A stretch of 64,000 nucleotides of DNA from Mycobacterium lentiflavum (GCF_022374895.2 NZ_CP092423.2:1240001-1304000), one strand, 5' to 3'; positions 44,870 through 54,381 are shown, numbered from the stretch's first letter. Program-made: numbers and translations. The notes: generated by a model from the sequence alone, not told the origin.

Positions 44870-45867
44870 GGCGCCACGCCCGCAATACCCAGTCCGGCCC
44901 GCACCATTTCGGCCGTCGCCTTCGGATCGCTCATCAATAGCGGCACCGCCCGTACCGCAACGCCGTCGATTTCGGCTTCGAATGTTTCCAAGTCGCCCTC
45001 GTGCACCAGCCAGCAATCCAATATTCCGGTGCCGGTGCGCGCCCCGTAATATCTGCCGACCGCTTCGGCGGTGGACGCGACCCCGATCACCTCGAGGCAG
45101 GCATCAGCCATGCCGCGCAACGGTTTTCCACCGACGATCGGGGAGTAGCCGACGATCGGCGCAGCAGTCGCCCGCAGGGCGCCGCGAATACCCGGCACGG
45201 CCAGGATCGCGCCGACGCTCACCACGGGGTTGGACGGTGCCAGCATGACGATGTCGGCGTTGCCGATGGCGTCGACCGCATCGGTTGTGGCACTGGCCGA
45301 TTCGGCGCCGACGAACGCGAAGCTGTGGGTTGGCACGTTGGCCCGGTAGCGCACCCACCACTCCTGGAAGTGGATCGCGCGCCGACTGTCGTCGGCCGGA
45401 TCGGTAATCACCACATGCGTTTCGCAACGGTCGTCGCTGGCGGGCACCAACTGTGCGCCGGGTTGCCAGCGGTCGCACAACGCCGTGGTGATCTGCGAGA
45501 GCGGATAGCCGGCGTTGAGCATCTGGGTGCGCACCAGGTGCGTCCCCAAATCGCGGTCGCCGAGTTGAAACCAGTCCGGCTGCATGCCGTAGCGCGCCAA
45601 TTCCTCTTTGGCGTGCCAGGTTTCGTCGCGATGGCCCCACCCGCGCTCCGGGTCTACGCCTCCACCTAAGGTATACATGCAGGTGTCCAGATCCGGACAA
45701 ACCCGAACCCCGTGGATCCAGGCATCGTCGCCAATGTTGACGACGGCGGTCAGCTCGTGGTCGGAAGTTTCTCCCCCGGTTGCGAACTGACCCAGCCCGA
45801 GTAATTGTTGAACACCCAGCAGGAACCGGGCGCCGCCGACCCCACCGACCAGAACGGTGACCTTCAC
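44866..45867 (-). CDS. fbiA: 2-phospho-L-lactate/PEP transferase FbiA (F420 synthesis)
   Basis: A 333-residue CofD-family enzyme that joins the phospholactyl/phosphoenolpyruvyl group to Fo, forming (dehydro-)F420-0. Signatures are [17 protein letters not shown] at the N-terminus, [19 protein letters not shown], and [12 protein letters not shown]. The GTG at 45867 is chosen because it places the GGVGGAR loop at the family position; an in-frame ATG at 45918 would add 17 unsupported residues. First gene of the fbiA-fbiB-mamA-nudix operon, divergent from whiB2. Confidence 0.92.
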   Translation of the reverse strand: MKVTVLVGGVGGARFLLGVQQLLGLGQFATGGETSDHELTAVVNIGDDAWIHGVRVCPDLDTCMYTLGGGVDPERGWGHRDETWHAKEELARYGMQPDWFQLGDRDLGTHLVRTQMLNAGYPLSQITTALCDRWQPGAQLVPASDDRCETHVVITDPADDSRRAIHFQEWWVRYRANVPTHSFAFVGAESASATTDAVDAIGNADIVMLAPSNPVVSVGAILAVPGIRGALRATAAPIVGYSPIVGGKPLRGMADACLEVIGVASTAEAVGRYYGARTGTGILDCWLVHEGDLETFEAEIDGVAVRAVPLLMSDPKATAEMVRAGLGIAGVAP

Positions 45868-45987
45868 ACCGGACGACAGTACCGGCCGGGCACTTTGGCG
45901 AGCGTTTGTGATGGACACGCCGAAGGGCCGAAATAACAGAAACGCCGGAAATTGATCACGAGATGGTATGGAAATACGCCGAAACGC

Positions 45988-46016
45988 TTGACCCGGCAGA
46001 TTAACCCGTGTCTAAT
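45988..46016 (+). promoter_or_regulatory. SigA-like promoter for whiB2
   Basis: TTGACC (45988-45993), exactly 17 bases, TCTAAT (46011-46016): 5 of 6 and 5 of 6 matches to the vegetative consensus. It would produce a leader of roughly 135 bases. That leader contains the short inverted repeat CTGTT/AACAG (46093-46097/46105-46109). Confidence 0.6.
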
Positions 46017-46158
46017 CACATCAGTGTCATTTCCCGGTTGGCCGGCCGGTTCCGGTGTCGCAGACCGAGATTCGATCACTTGTTCGAATTGTCTGTTACA
46101 TCAGAACAGCGGGACACAACCACTCTCTCAAAGACCAAGCTGAGGAGGCGTACGACGC

Positions 46159-46530
46159 ATGTCTTACGAGCACCTACGGGGCGTCATGCCAAGCACTGAG
46201 CGCGCCATGATCAGCTCCGCGCCGGCGCCGATTGCACGGCCCCACTTGACCGTGGTCCCTGATGCGCCAATCGCATTCGAGCCCGAGCCGTTGCCGGAAC
46301 CCGAACTCACTCCGGACCAATGGCAGGACCGCGCGCTGTGCGCGCAGACCGACCCGGAGGCCTTCTTCCCGGAGAAGGGTGGGTCGACTCGCGAAGCCAA
46401 GAAGATCTGCCTGGGTTGCGAGGTACGGCATGAGTGCCTGGAGTATGCGCTGGCACATGACGAGCGCTTCGGCATCTGGGGTGGCCTCTCCGAGCGTGAG
46501 CGCCGCCGCCTTAAGCGCGGCATTATCTGA
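46159..46530 (+). CDS. whiB2: WhiB2 iron-sulfur transcription factor (WhmD)
   Basis: A 123-residue WhiB protein. Four cysteines in the pattern C...CxxCx5C (ALCAQTDPEAFF, then ICLGCEVRHEC) bind a [4Fe-4S] cluster. The GIWGG turn and basic tail ERERRRLKRG follow. WhiB2/WhmD is essential for septation and cell division in mycobacteria. The ATG at 46159 (MSYEHLRGV) matches the longer M. smegmatis form, and GAGGAGG lies about 10 bases upstream; the N-terminal ~50 residues are Pro/Ala-rich and likely disordered. Divergent from fbiA. Confidence 0.92.
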   Translation: MSYEHLRGVMPSTERAMISSAPAPIARPHLTVVPDAPIAFEPEPLPEPELTPDQWQDRALCAQTDPEAFFPEKGGSTREAKKICLGCEVRHECLEYALAHDERFGIWGGLSERERRRLKRGII

Positions 46531-46550
46531 CCGCTGAACCCACTTTGGGG

Positions 46551-46973
46551 TTATTCGTCGTCGATCGTCGGGTCGATGACCGTCGGTTCGACGTCGAGGT
46601 AGATGGCCACCTGAGCCACCAGAATCTCGTGCAGTAATTCGCCAAGTTCGACGGTGTCTTTGGCGCGTCGTTCGATGGGCTTGCGGAACAAGACAATTCG
46701 CGCCCGCGTCGAGTTTCCTCGGACGTCTACCCCGGCGGGGATCAAGCGGGCCAGCGCGATCGGTCCATCGGCGACGACCTCGGGCGGCCACTGCACGCTG
46801 TCGGGATCCTTGGCGGCGATGCGTGGAATTTCGTCGACCGCCACGTCGAGTTCCGACACTCGTGATTGCCAGCGCCGCTCGATGGGTTCGTAGGCCTCGA
46901 GCACCGCCATGTCGAATCGCTCGGCCCGGCTGCGCCACCCGGGCACCGTCGGCGGCAGCAAAGGACCGCGCAT
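46551..46973 (-). CDS. Metallopeptidase-like protein (Rv3259-like) with an incomplete zinc motif
   Basis: A 140-residue protein beginning MRGPLLPPTVPGWRSRAERF, with the conserved core VAVDEIPRIAAKDP and RIVLFRKPIERRAKD. Related proteins of the zincin-like PF06262 type carry HExxH; here the motif is LHEILVAQ, so the second histidine is Val and proteolytic activity is doubtful. The start at 46973 gives nearly the Mtb length (139); a frame from 47081 would add a basic 36-residue lead. Divergent from the 47147 gene; function unknown. Confidence 0.75.
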   Translation of the reverse strand: MRGPLLPPTVPGWRSRAERFDMAVLEAYEPIERRWQSRVSELDVAVDEIPRIAAKDPDSVQWPPEVVADGPIALARLIPAGVDVRGNSTRARIVLFRKPIERRAKDTVELGELLHEILVAQVAIYLDVEPTVIDPTIDDE

Positions 46974-47146
46974 ATCACGCCCGCGCCGAGTGGCCCGGTG
47001 CCCAGGCGTTCGGCCCGACGGCCGTCCGTTGCGCGGGAAACTGCGCGAATCACCCACGCGCCGATGGTAACGGTTGGACATCGTGGCCCGAACGGATGCG
47101 CGTGTCCGGCGCTTCGGCGGCGTTTGTCCACGATAGCCTTTCCGAC

Positions 47147-47629
47147 GTGAACGTTCCCCGTCGCTGCTGCCGGCCAGGGTGCCCGCACTACGCCGTGGCG
47201 ACCTTGACGTTCGTCTACTCGGACTCGACGGCAGTGGTAGGCCCGCTCGCGACCGCACGCGAACCGCATTCGTGGGACTTGTGCGTCGGTCACGCCGGCC
47301 GCATCACGGCCCCCCGCGGATGGGAGCTGGTACGCCACGCCGGGCCCCTGAATTCGGAGCCTACGAATCCCGATGAAGACGACCTGGTCGCGCTTGCCGA
47401 CGCCGTGCGCGAAGGCGGTGCGGGCGAGGCGTCCTTGCCGCACGTGGGCGGCACCGGCATGCCGTTGAACGGCTTCCCCGCGCGAGCGGCAAATGTCGCC
47501 GCCGACCCGCATCTGCACCACACCGGAGCCCAGGCCACCGCGCCCAGCAGCCATCTGCTCGCGCCGCCGGAAAAACGGTCCGGTCGCCGCCGCGGGCATC
47601 TGCGGGTGTTGCCCGATCCGTCCGACTAG
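47147..47629 (+). CDS. DUF3499-family protein (Rv3258c-like)
   Basis: A 160-residue actinobacterial protein. The N-terminus has a Cys/His cluster, PRRCCRPGCPHYAVATL, likely to bind metal, and then FVYSDSTAVVGPLA and SWDLCVGHAGRITAPRGWELVRH. The C-terminal half is low-complexity, Ala/His/Pro-rich. Function unknown. GTG start at 47147, the first in-frame start compatible with divergence from the metallopeptidase-like gene. In Mtb it sits directly before the phosphomannomutase gene, as here. Confidence 0.75.
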   Translation: MNVPRRCCRPGCPHYAVATLTFVYSDSTAVVGPLATAREPHSWDLCVGHAGRITAPRGWELVRHAGPLNSEPTNPDEDDLVALADAVREGGAGEASLPHVGGTGMPLNGFPARAANVAADPHLHHTGAQATAPSSHLLAPPEKRSGRRRGHLRVLPDPSD

Positions 47630-47646
47630 GGCACCGCTCGGGCCGA

Positions 47647-47652
47647 TAGGCT
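47647..47652 (+). promoter_or_regulatory. -10 box (GA-TAGGCT) of manB
   Basis: TAGGCT lies about 45 bases before the ATG at 47697; the mRNA would include the strong ribosome binding site AAGGAGG (47684-47690). The same box precedes tmk, birA and the 16055 gene. Confidence 0.35.
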
Positions 47653-47696
47653 GACGCCAAGAGGCAAATCAATCCATGGCGTCAAGGAGGCCCCGC

Positions 47697-49094
47697 ATGT
47701 CTCGGCCCGCCGCGACTGTCCACCGTGTCATCAAGGCTTATGACATTCGTGGGCTGGTCGGCGAAGAGATCGACGAGTCGCTGGTCGCCGATGTCGGGGC
47801 AGCGTTCGCCGCGTTGATGCGCGACGAAGGCGCGCAACGCGTGGCGATCGGACACGACATGCGCGATAGCTCGCCGTCGCTCGCCGCTGCCTTTGCGGCC
47901 GGGGTGACCAACCAGGGCCTGGACGTAGTGCGGATCGGGTTGGCGTCGACCGACCAGCTGTATTTCGCCTCGGGGTCACTCGACTGCCCCGGCGCGATGT
48001 TCACCGCCAGCCATAACCCCGCCGCCTACAACGGCATCAAACTCTGCCGGGCCGGCGCGAAACCGGTCGGTGCGGACACCGGGCTGAAAGTGATCACCGA
48101 ACACGTGATCGCCGGAGTCGCGGGCTACGACGGGAAGCCGGGGACCATCACCGATCGCGATGTGCTCTGCGACTATGGCGAGTTCCTGCGGTCGCTGGTG
48201 ACGACAACCGGATTACGGCCGCTGCGGGTGGCGGTCGACGCCGGCAACGGCATGGCCGGTCACACCGCACCGGCGGTGTTCGGCCCGATCGACTCGATCA
48301 CGTTGTTGCCGTTGTACTTCGAGCTCGACGGGTCGTTTCCGAATCACGAGGCCAATCCGCTCGACGCGGCCAACCTGCTGGATTTGCAGTGCTACGTCCG
48401 CGAGACCGGCGCCGACATCGGATTGGCCTTCGACGGCGACGCCGACCGGTGCTTCGTGGTCGACGAACGCGGGATGCCGGTTTCTCCTTCGACGGTGACG
48501 AGCCTGGTGGCCGCGCGCGAGATCGGCCGGGAAATCGGCGCCACCGTCATCCACAATCTGATCACGTCGCGGGCGGTGCCCGAACTGGTCGCCGAGCGCG
48601 GCGGCACACCGTTGCGCTCGCGTGTCGGACACTCCTATATCAAGGCGCTGATGGCCGAAACCGGTGCGATCTTCGGCGGCGAGCATTCCGCGCACTATTA
48701 CTTCCGTGACTTCTGGGGTGCCGACTCGGGGATGCTGGCCGCGCTGCATGTCCTGGCCGCCCTCGGTGAGCAGGACCGGCCGCTGTCCGAGCTGACCGCG
48801 GACTACCAGCGCTACGAGTCGTCCGGTGAGATCAATTTCAAGGTGGCCGACGCCGCTCAGTGCGTCGACGCCGTGCTGAAGTCGTTCGGCAGCCGGATCC
48901 ACTCCATCGACCACGTGGACGGGGTGACGGTGGACTTGGGCGACGGCAGCTGGTTCAACCTGCGCACCTCCAACACCGAACCATTGCTGCGGCTGAATGC
49001 CGAGGGCCGCACCACCGAGGACGTCGACGCGATGGTCGCCGAGATCAGCGCCGAAATCGCCGGCCAGGTGCAGCGCAGTGAGGGTGTGCCGTGA
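47697..49094 (+). CDS. manB: Phosphomannomutase ManB
   Basis: A 465-residue α-D-phosphohexomutase that interconverts mannose-6- and mannose-1-phosphate. The phosphoserine loop is FTASHNPAAYNGIK, the Mg-binding loop AFDGDADRCF, the sugar loop GGEHSAHYYF and the phosphate loop RTSNTEPLLR. All four catalytic regions are intact. AAGGAGG precedes the ATG by 6 bases. It overlaps the next gene by four bases (GTGA) and forms a mannose operon with the TobH-like gene and manA. Together with manC it supplies GDP-mannose. Confidence 0.93.
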   Translation: MSRPAATVHRVIKAYDIRGLVGEEIDESLVADVGAAFAALMRDEGAQRVAIGHDMRDSSPSLAAAFAAGVTNQGLDVVRIGLASTDQLYFASGSLDCPGAMFTASHNPAAYNGIKLCRAGAKPVGADTGLKVITEHVIAGVAGYDGKPGTITDRDVLCDYGEFLRSLVTTTGLRPLRVAVDAGNGMAGHTAPAVFGPIDSITLLPLYFELDGSFPNHEANPLDAANLLDLQCYVRETGADIGLAFDGDADRCFVVDERGMPVSPSTVTSLVAAREIGREIGATVIHNLITSRAVPELVAERGGTPLRSRVGHSYIKALMAETGAIFGGEHSAHYYFRDFWGADSGMLAALHVLAALGEQDRPLSELTADYQRYESSGEINFKVADAAQCVDAVLKSFGSRIHSIDHVDGVTVDLGDGSWFNLRTSNTEPLLRLNAEGRTTEDVDAMVAEISAEIAGQVQRSEGVP

Positions 49095-50203
49095 ACGCCA
49101 CCCGGGCGATCGATCTCGAGGACACCGACGGCCTGATCGCCGCCGACCGGCAGGGCCTGTTGCGGTCCGCCTCGTCGGCCGGCGCGCAGGTGCGCGCCAT
49201 TGCCGCCGCGGTCGAGGAAGGTGAGCTGGATTCGCTGCGCACCGGCGACCGCCCACGCAGCGTGATCTGGGTAGCCGGGCGGGGCACCGCCGAGACGGCC
49301 GGAGCGATGCTGGCCGCGACGCAGGGCGGCGCGGCGTCCGCGCCGATCGCGATCGTCGGCGAGGCCCCGCCGTGGATCGGCCCACTCGACGTGCTGATCG
49401 TCGCCGGCGACGACCCCGGCGACCCGGCCCTCGTCGGGGCCGCCGCGACCGGGGTGCGCCGCGGTGCGCGGGTCGCCATCGTCGCTCCGTACGAAGGTCC
49501 GCTACGCGACTCCACCGCCGGCCGCGCCGCGGCGCTGGTGCCGCGGCTGTGGTTTCCCGACGAGTTCGGCCTGTGTCGGTACCTGGCCGCCGGCTTGGCG
49601 ACGCTGCAAACGGTGGATCCCCGGCTGGACATCGACCTGCCGGCGCTCGCCGACGAGCTGGACGCCGAAGCGTTGCGCAACAGCGCGAGCCGTGACCTGT
49701 TCACCAACCCGGCCAAGACAATCGCCGCGCGCTTGTCCCACCACCCGGTGGCACTGGCAGGTGACTGCGCCGGGACGCTGGCGCTGGCCCGGCATGGCAG
49801 TTCGCAGCTGCTGCGGATCGCGCATCAGGTGGTCGCCGCCACCGGGCTGGCCGATGCGGTGGTGGCACTGCGCGAGCCCGTCCATTTCGGTGACGACCCG
49901 ACGCCGGTGGACGCGCTCTTTCACGACGAACAAATCGACGGGCCGCTGCCCGAGCGGATGCGGGTGCTGGCGTTCACGCTGGCCGGCGACCGGACAGTGG
50001 TGGCCGCTCGGGTGGCCGGGCTGGACGAGGTATACCTCATCGCGGCGCACGACGTGCCCGAAGCGCCCGGCGGAGTGGGCGGCTCCGGTGGCCTGGTCGG
50101 GGCGGTGGCCCCGGGAGGCGCGACCCGCCCCGAACACCAACTGGCAGTATTGGCGGTTCGGCTGGAGATGGCCGCCGTTTACTTACGACTGGTGCGGGGA
50201 TAG
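49091..50203 (+). CDS. TobH-like / SIS-domain protein (Rv3256c-like)
   Basis: A 370-residue protein with a sugar-isomerase-like fold in outline: SVIWVAGRGTAETAGAM resembles a SIS phosphosugar loop, and VLIVAGDDPGDPALVGAA follows. The C-terminal part, FHDEQIDGPLPERMRVLAF, is characteristic of the actinobacterial TobH/phosphoglucose-phosphomannose isomerase-like group. The gene lies between phosphomannomutase and mannose-6-phosphate isomerase, overlapping manB by four bases and ending 8 bases before manA. A role in mannose-phosphate metabolism is inferred from context only. Confidence 0.75.
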   Translation: MNATRAIDLEDTDGLIAADRQGLLRSASSAGAQVRAIAAAVEEGELDSLRTGDRPRSVIWVAGRGTAETAGAMLAATQGGAASAPIAIVGEAPPWIGPLDVLIVAGDDPGDPALVGAAATGVRRGARVAIVAPYEGPLRDSTAGRAAALVPRLWFPDEFGLCRYLAAGLATLQTVDPRLDIDLPALADELDAEALRNSASRDLFTNPAKTIAARLSHHPVALAGDCAGTLALARHGSSQLLRIAHQVVAATGLADAVVALREPVHFGDDPTPVDALFHDEQIDGPLPERMRVLAFTLAGDRTVVAARVAGLDEVYLIAAHDVPEAPGGVGGSGGLVGAVAPGGATRPEHQLAVLAVRLEMAAVYLRLVRG

Positions 50204-50211
50204 ATAGACAA

Positions 50212-51438
50212 GTGGAACTGCTTCGCGGTGCGGTACGGACGTACGCATGGGGCTCGCGTACGGCCATCGCCGAATTCACCGGGCGTCCAGTGCCCGCGGC
50301 TCACCCCGAGGCCGAACTCTGGTTCGGCGCGCACCCGGGCGATCCGGCCTTCCTGGAAACCGAGCAGGGTGAACTCTCCTTGCTGGAGGCGGTGACCGCC
50401 GATCCGGAGGGCCAGCTCGGCTCGGCCTCGCGCGAACGGTTCGGTGACGTGCTGCCGTTCCTGGTCAAGGTGCTCGCCGCCGACGAGCCACTGTCGCTGC
50501 AGGCGCATCCGAGTGCCGAACAAGCGATCGAGGGCTACCTGCGCGAGGAGAAGTTGGGCATTCCGGTGACGTCGCCGGTGCGCAACTACCGCGACACGTC
50601 GCACAAGCCCGAACTGCTGGTGGCTCTGCACTCGTTCGAGGCACTCGCCGGATTCCGTCAGGCTGCGGTCACCATCGAGTTGCTGCGGGCGCTGGCCGTC
50701 ACCGACCTCGACCCCTACATCGAATTGCTGAACGACCAGTCCGACGCCGACGGTCTGCGTGCGCTGTTCACCACCTGGATCACCGCGCCGCAGCCGGACA
50801 TCGATGTGTTGGTGTCCGCGGTGATCGACGGCGCTATCCAGTACGTCAGTTCCGGTGCAACGGCATTCGCGGCCGAGGCCAAGGCGGTGCTCGAACTCGG
50901 CGAACGCTACCCCGGGGACGCCGGAGTGCTGGCGTCGTTGTTGCTCAACCGGATCAGCCTGGCCCCGGGCGAGGCGCTCTTCATCCCGGCCGGCAACCTG
51001 CACACCTATCTGCGCGGGTTCGCGATCGAGGTAATGGCGAACTCCGACAACGTATTACGCGGTGGGTTGACGCCCAAGCACGTCGACGTACCCGAGTTGC
51101 TGCGGGTGCTGGACTTCGCACCCACCGCCGAGGCGCAGCTGCGGCCGCACGTGCACCGCGAGGGCCTGGGGCTTATCTACGACACCCCGGCCGACGAGTT
51201 CGCGGTGGCGCTGCTGACCCTCGAGGGCGAACACCTCGGCCACGAGGTCGACGCGTCACCAACCCATGACGGTCCGCAGATCCTGTTGTGTGCCGAGGGT
51301 GCCGCGGTCGTGCACGGCAAATCCGGGTCGCTGGCGCTGGACCGCGGGATGGCGGCCTGGGTTGCGGCCGACGACGGACCGGTGGGGCTGGTCGCGCACC
51401 AGCCGGCGAAGTTGTTCAGGGCGACCGTAGGTTTGTGA
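50212..51438 (+). CDS. manA: Mannose-6-phosphate isomerase, class I (ManA)
   Basis: A 408-residue zinc isomerase linking fructose-6-phosphate to mannose-6-phosphate. Zinc ligands are visible in LSLQAHPSAEQA (Gln, His), HKPELLVAL (Glu) and the signature IEVMANSDNVLRGGLTPKHVD region (His). It begins LLRGAVRTYAWGSRTAIAEF, as in the family. GTG start 8 bases after the TobH-like stop. It supplies mannose-6-phosphate to ManB. The last 23 bases overlap the convergent flavin monooxygenase gene. Confidence 0.92.
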   Translation: MELLRGAVRTYAWGSRTAIAEFTGRPVPAAHPEAELWFGAHPGDPAFLETEQGELSLLEAVTADPEGQLGSASRERFGDVLPFLVKVLAADEPLSLQAHPSAEQAIEGYLREEKLGIPVTSPVRNYRDTSHKPELLVALHSFEALAGFRQAAVTIELLRALAVTDLDPYIELLNDQSDADGLRALFTTWITAPQPDIDVLVSAVIDGAIQYVSSGATAFAAEAKAVLELGERYPGDAGVLASLLLNRISLAPGEALFIPAGNLHTYLRGFAIEVMANSDNVLRGGLTPKHVDVPELLRVLDFAPTAEAQLRPHVHREGLGLIYDTPADEFAVALLTLEGEHLGHEVDASPTHDGPQILLCAEGAAVVHGKSGSLALDRGMAAWVAADDGPVGLVAHQPAKLFRATVGL

Positions 51439-52837
51439 CGGCCCGCCCCTTGGCGGCCTGACGCGACTCGCGGCGCTCGCGCAGCCACAGCCGCAGGTTG
51501 TGCGCGATGGTCCGGCCGACGATCCGCGGCGGCGGAACCATATAGAGACTGTCGAGCAGCGAGAAGCGGCGCAAAAACCATTCGGCGAGAACGGGTTCGG
51601 TCTCGGCCGCGCCGAGGAATTGGTCGAACAGCGCTCCCGACGGCCGCCACCACCAGGGGATCGGAGCACTGGTGCCGGCGTGGTGAAAAGCGACGTCGCC
51701 GATCGCGTTCATCGTCCACACCGGATAGGTCGTCTTGGCGGTCGCCCGGTTGAGCTCGCCGGCCAGGTCTTCGTCCGCGGATCGCAGTGCCCGCCGCAGA
51801 TGACCGGCCTGCAGCGACGTCATCGTCATGCCCTGTCCGAAGGTGGGATTGAAGCTGGCCACGGCGTCGCCCAACGGAATGATGCCGGCCGGGAAGCGGT
51901 CCAGCTTGTCATAGCGGCGCCATTTACTGGCCGGAAAGGCGTGAAACGCCGGTGCGCCAACGGGTCTGGCGTGGGTCAGCGCCTCGGTGAAGTGCGCCGG
52001 GAGCAGCTCGATGGCCAGCGCGACCATGTCCGGGAACGTCGTCGGCGGCTTCGTGCCGGCCACCCCGAAGGTGGTCAACACCCAGGTGCCGTCCTCGTAG
52101 CACAGCATGCCCATCCCCAACGACTGGTCGTGGGAGGCGCCGGCCACCACGACCTTCTCCGCGATCAATCCGTCGGGAATGCGGAACTGGTGGCTGGCGT
52201 AGTTGATGCCGATGTCCAGGGTCTCCTCGATGGGCCGCTGGTATCCCCACTGCGTCAACCACACCGGCAGCCGGGTGCCCCGACCCGCCGCGTCGACCAC
52301 CAGATCCGCCTGCACGAATTCCGGCTCACCGCCGACCTCGTCCTTGGGGTCCAGCACCACACCGGTCACCCGCTGCCGCGCCGAGTCGAACCGCGGTTCG
52401 GCGACGGACCGGCGCAGGATCGCGACGTTGTCGATGTCGCGGACGCGGCGGCGCAACTGCCACTCGAGGTGCGGCCGGCTGGGCACGTATGCGGTGAATT
52501 CGTCGCGCAGCGTGTGGCCCGTCCCGAGGACGTGGCCCGCCGCGCCCAGATGGATGCAGTCCGGACGGTTTTCCAGCATCGGCACACCGGCGGCCACCAT
52601 GTCGTTGAGCAGACCCGGGAACAAGGCGTCGAATTCGCTGGCCCCGCGCGCCATCAGCAGATGCAGATGCCGGTCCTGGGGAATCGTCGCGCGATTTGCC
52701 GGGGTGCTCGGCAGTTCATCGCGCTCATAGACGCTGACCTGGGAATACCAGTCAGCAAGCACCCGGGCGGCGCACAAACCCGCGATGCTCGCGCCTATCA
52801 CTATTGCGTGGTCTCGGGTGGGTGCGCAGTCCGGCAT
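51416..52837 (-). CDS. FAD-dependent monooxygenase-like protein (Rv3254-like)
   Basis: A 473-residue flavoprotein. The N-terminal dinucleotide motif is AIVIGASIAGLCAARVL (11-27). The second FAD motif is GIIPLGDAVASFNPTFGQGM, the conserved GD motif of PHBH/geranylgeranyl-reductase-like oxidoreductases. HLEWQLRRRVRD resembles the class A monooxygenase region. The substrate is unknown. It converges on manA with a 23-base overlap and is divergent from the amino-acid permease gene, as in Mtb. Confidence 0.82.
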   Translation of the reverse strand: MPDCAPTRDHAIVIGASIAGLCAARVLADWYSQVSVYERDELPSTPANRATIPQDRHLHLLMARGASEFDALFPGLLNDMVAAGVPMLENRPDCIHLGAAGHVLGTGHTLRDEFTAYVPSRPHLEWQLRRRVRDIDNVAILRRSVAEPRFDSARQRVTGVVLDPKDEVGGEPEFVQADLVVDAAGRGTRLPVWLTQWGYQRPIEETLDIGINYASHQFRIPDGLIAEKVVVAGASHDQSLGMGMLCYEDGTWVLTTFGVAGTKPPTTFPDMVALAIELLPAHFTEALTHARPVGAPAFHAFPASKWRRYDKLDRFPAGIIPLGDAVASFNPTFGQGMTMTSLQAGHLRRALRSADEDLAGELNRATAKTTYPVWTMNAIGDVAFHHAGTSAPIPWWWRPSGALFDQFLGAAETEPVLAEWFLRRFSLLDSLYMVPPPRIVGRTIAHNLRLWLRERRESRQAAKGRAVTNLRSP

Positions 52838-52899
52838 CCGGGGGGAGTACCCACTACTGTGCGGTCCAATGACTTCAGACGGTAACGAGAGGGAGGCAT

Positions 52900-54381
52900 A
52901 TGTCCAACCGGTGGCGTACTAAGTCAGTCGAACAGTCCATCGAGGACACCGACGAGCCGGACACTCGCCTCCGCAAGGTCCTCACCTGGTGGGACCTGAT
53001 GGTCTTCGGCGTCGCCGTGGTGATCGGCGCCGGCATCTTCACGGTCACCGCATCGACGGCCGGGGATATCACCGGCCCCGCGATTTGGGTCTCGTTTCTG
53101 ATCGCCGCCGTCACCTGCGCGCTGGCGGCGCTGTGCTATGCCGAATTCGCCTCGACGCTGCCCGTCGCGGGCAGCGCATACACCTTCTCCTATGCCACCT
53201 TTGGTGAGTTCTTAGCATGGATCATTGGCTGGAACCTGTTGCTGGAGTTGGCAATTGGCGCCGCCGTGGTGTCCAAGGGCTGGTCCAGTTATCTCGGCAC
53301 CGTGTTCGGATTCGGCGGCGGCACCGTCACCTTGGGGTCACTCGACATCGACTGGGGCGCGCTGCTGATCGTCGCCGTGGTGGCGACCCTGGTCGCGTCG
53401 GGCACCAAGGTGTCGTCCAGGGTTTCGGCGGTGATCACCGCCGTCAAGGTGTCGGTGGTCATCTTCGTCGTGCTGGTGGGCGTCTTCTACATCAAAGGCT
53501 CCAACTATTCGCCGTTCATCCCCAAGCCGGAAGCCGGTTACGAGGCGAGCGGCATCAATCAGTCGGTGCTGTCGCTGCTCACCGGGGCGCACAGCAGCCA
53601 CTACGGCTGGTACGGCGTGCTGGCCGGCGCTTCGATCGTGTTCTTCGCATTCATCGGGTTCGACATCGTCGCGACGATGGCCGAGGAGACCAAGCACCCG
53701 CAGCGCGACGTGCCGCGCGGGATTCTGGCGTCGCTGGCCGTGGTGACCGTTCTCTATGTCGCCGTCTCCGTCGTGTTGTCCGGCATGGTTTCCTACACCC
53801 AGCTCAAGACCGTCCCCGGCGGCAAGCCAGCAAACCTGGCCACCGCATTCACCGCGAACGGGATCCAGTGGGCGAGCAAGATCATCGCCATCGGGGCACT
53901 GGCCGGGTTGACCACCGTCGTGATGGTGCTGGTGCTGGGACAGTGCCGGGTCCTGTTCGCGATGGCGCGCGACGGCTTGTTGCCGCGGTCGCTGGCCAAG
54001 ACCGGCTCGCGCGGGACGCCGGTCCGGATCACCGTGCTGGTCGCGCTGGTGATCGCCGCGACCGCCTCGGTCTTCCCGATCAGCAAGCTCGAGGAGATGG
54101 TCAACGTCGGGACGCTATTCGCGTTCGTCCTGGTCTCCGCCGGGGTCGTCGTCCTGCGCCGCACCCGCCCGGACCTGGAGCGCGGGTTCCGCGCGCCGTG
54201 GGTGCCGGTGCTCCCGATCGCCGCGATTTGCGCGTGTACCTGGCTGATGGTCAACCTCACCGCCCTGACCTGGGTCCGGTTCGGCGTGTGGCTGGCGGTG
54301 GGGACCGCGATCTATCTCGGCTACGGATATCGCCACTCCATGCAGGGCCACAGGCAGGCCAATCAGCAGGTCGCTCAGTAG
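52900..54381 (+). CDS. Amino-acid permease, APC superfamily (Rv3253c-like)
   Basis: A 493-residue inner-membrane transporter of the cationic-amino-acid (YfnA/CAT) type. There are about 12 predicted helices; helix 1 has FGVAVVIGAGIFTVTAS, the conserved GxGIF substrate/Na+ break. The segments AGSAYTFSYATFGEFLAWIIG and FFAFIGFDIVATMAEE also match the family. Likely amino-acid uptake; specificity is not readable. GAGGGAGG lies about 6 bases before the ATG. It is followed by the alkB operon promoter. Confidence 0.87.
   Translation: MSNRWRTKSVEQSIEDTDEPDTRLRKVLTWWDLMVFGVAVVIGAGIFTVTASTAGDITGPAIWVSFLIAAVTCALAALCYAEFASTLPVAGSAYTFSYATFGEFLAWIIGWNLLLELAIGAAVVSKGWSSYLGTVFGFGGGTVTLGSLDIDWGALLIVAVVATLVASGTKVSSRVSAVITAVKVSVVIFVVLVGVFYIKGSNYSPFIPKPEAGYEASGINQSVLSLLTGAHSSHYGWYGVLAGASIVFFAFIGFDIVATMAEETKHPQRDVPRGILASLAVVTVLYVAVSVVLSGMVSYTQLKTVPGGKPANLATAFTANGIQWASKIIAIGALAGLTTVVMVLVLGQCRVLFAMARDGLLPRSLAKTGSRGTPVRITVLVALVIAATASVFPISKLEEMVNVGTLFAFVLVSAGVVVLRRTRPDLERGFRAPWVPVLPIAAICACTWLMVNLTALTWVRFGVWLAVGTAIYLGYGYRHSMQGHRQANQQVAQ

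Noticed and set aside
45988..46030. GTGTCTAATCACA in the whiB2 leader as a CRP/Cmr site
   Set aside because: The spacing between GTG and CAC is 6 instead of 8 bases, so it does not fit the TGTGA-N6-TCACA consensus; the TCTAAT part is better explained as the -10 box.
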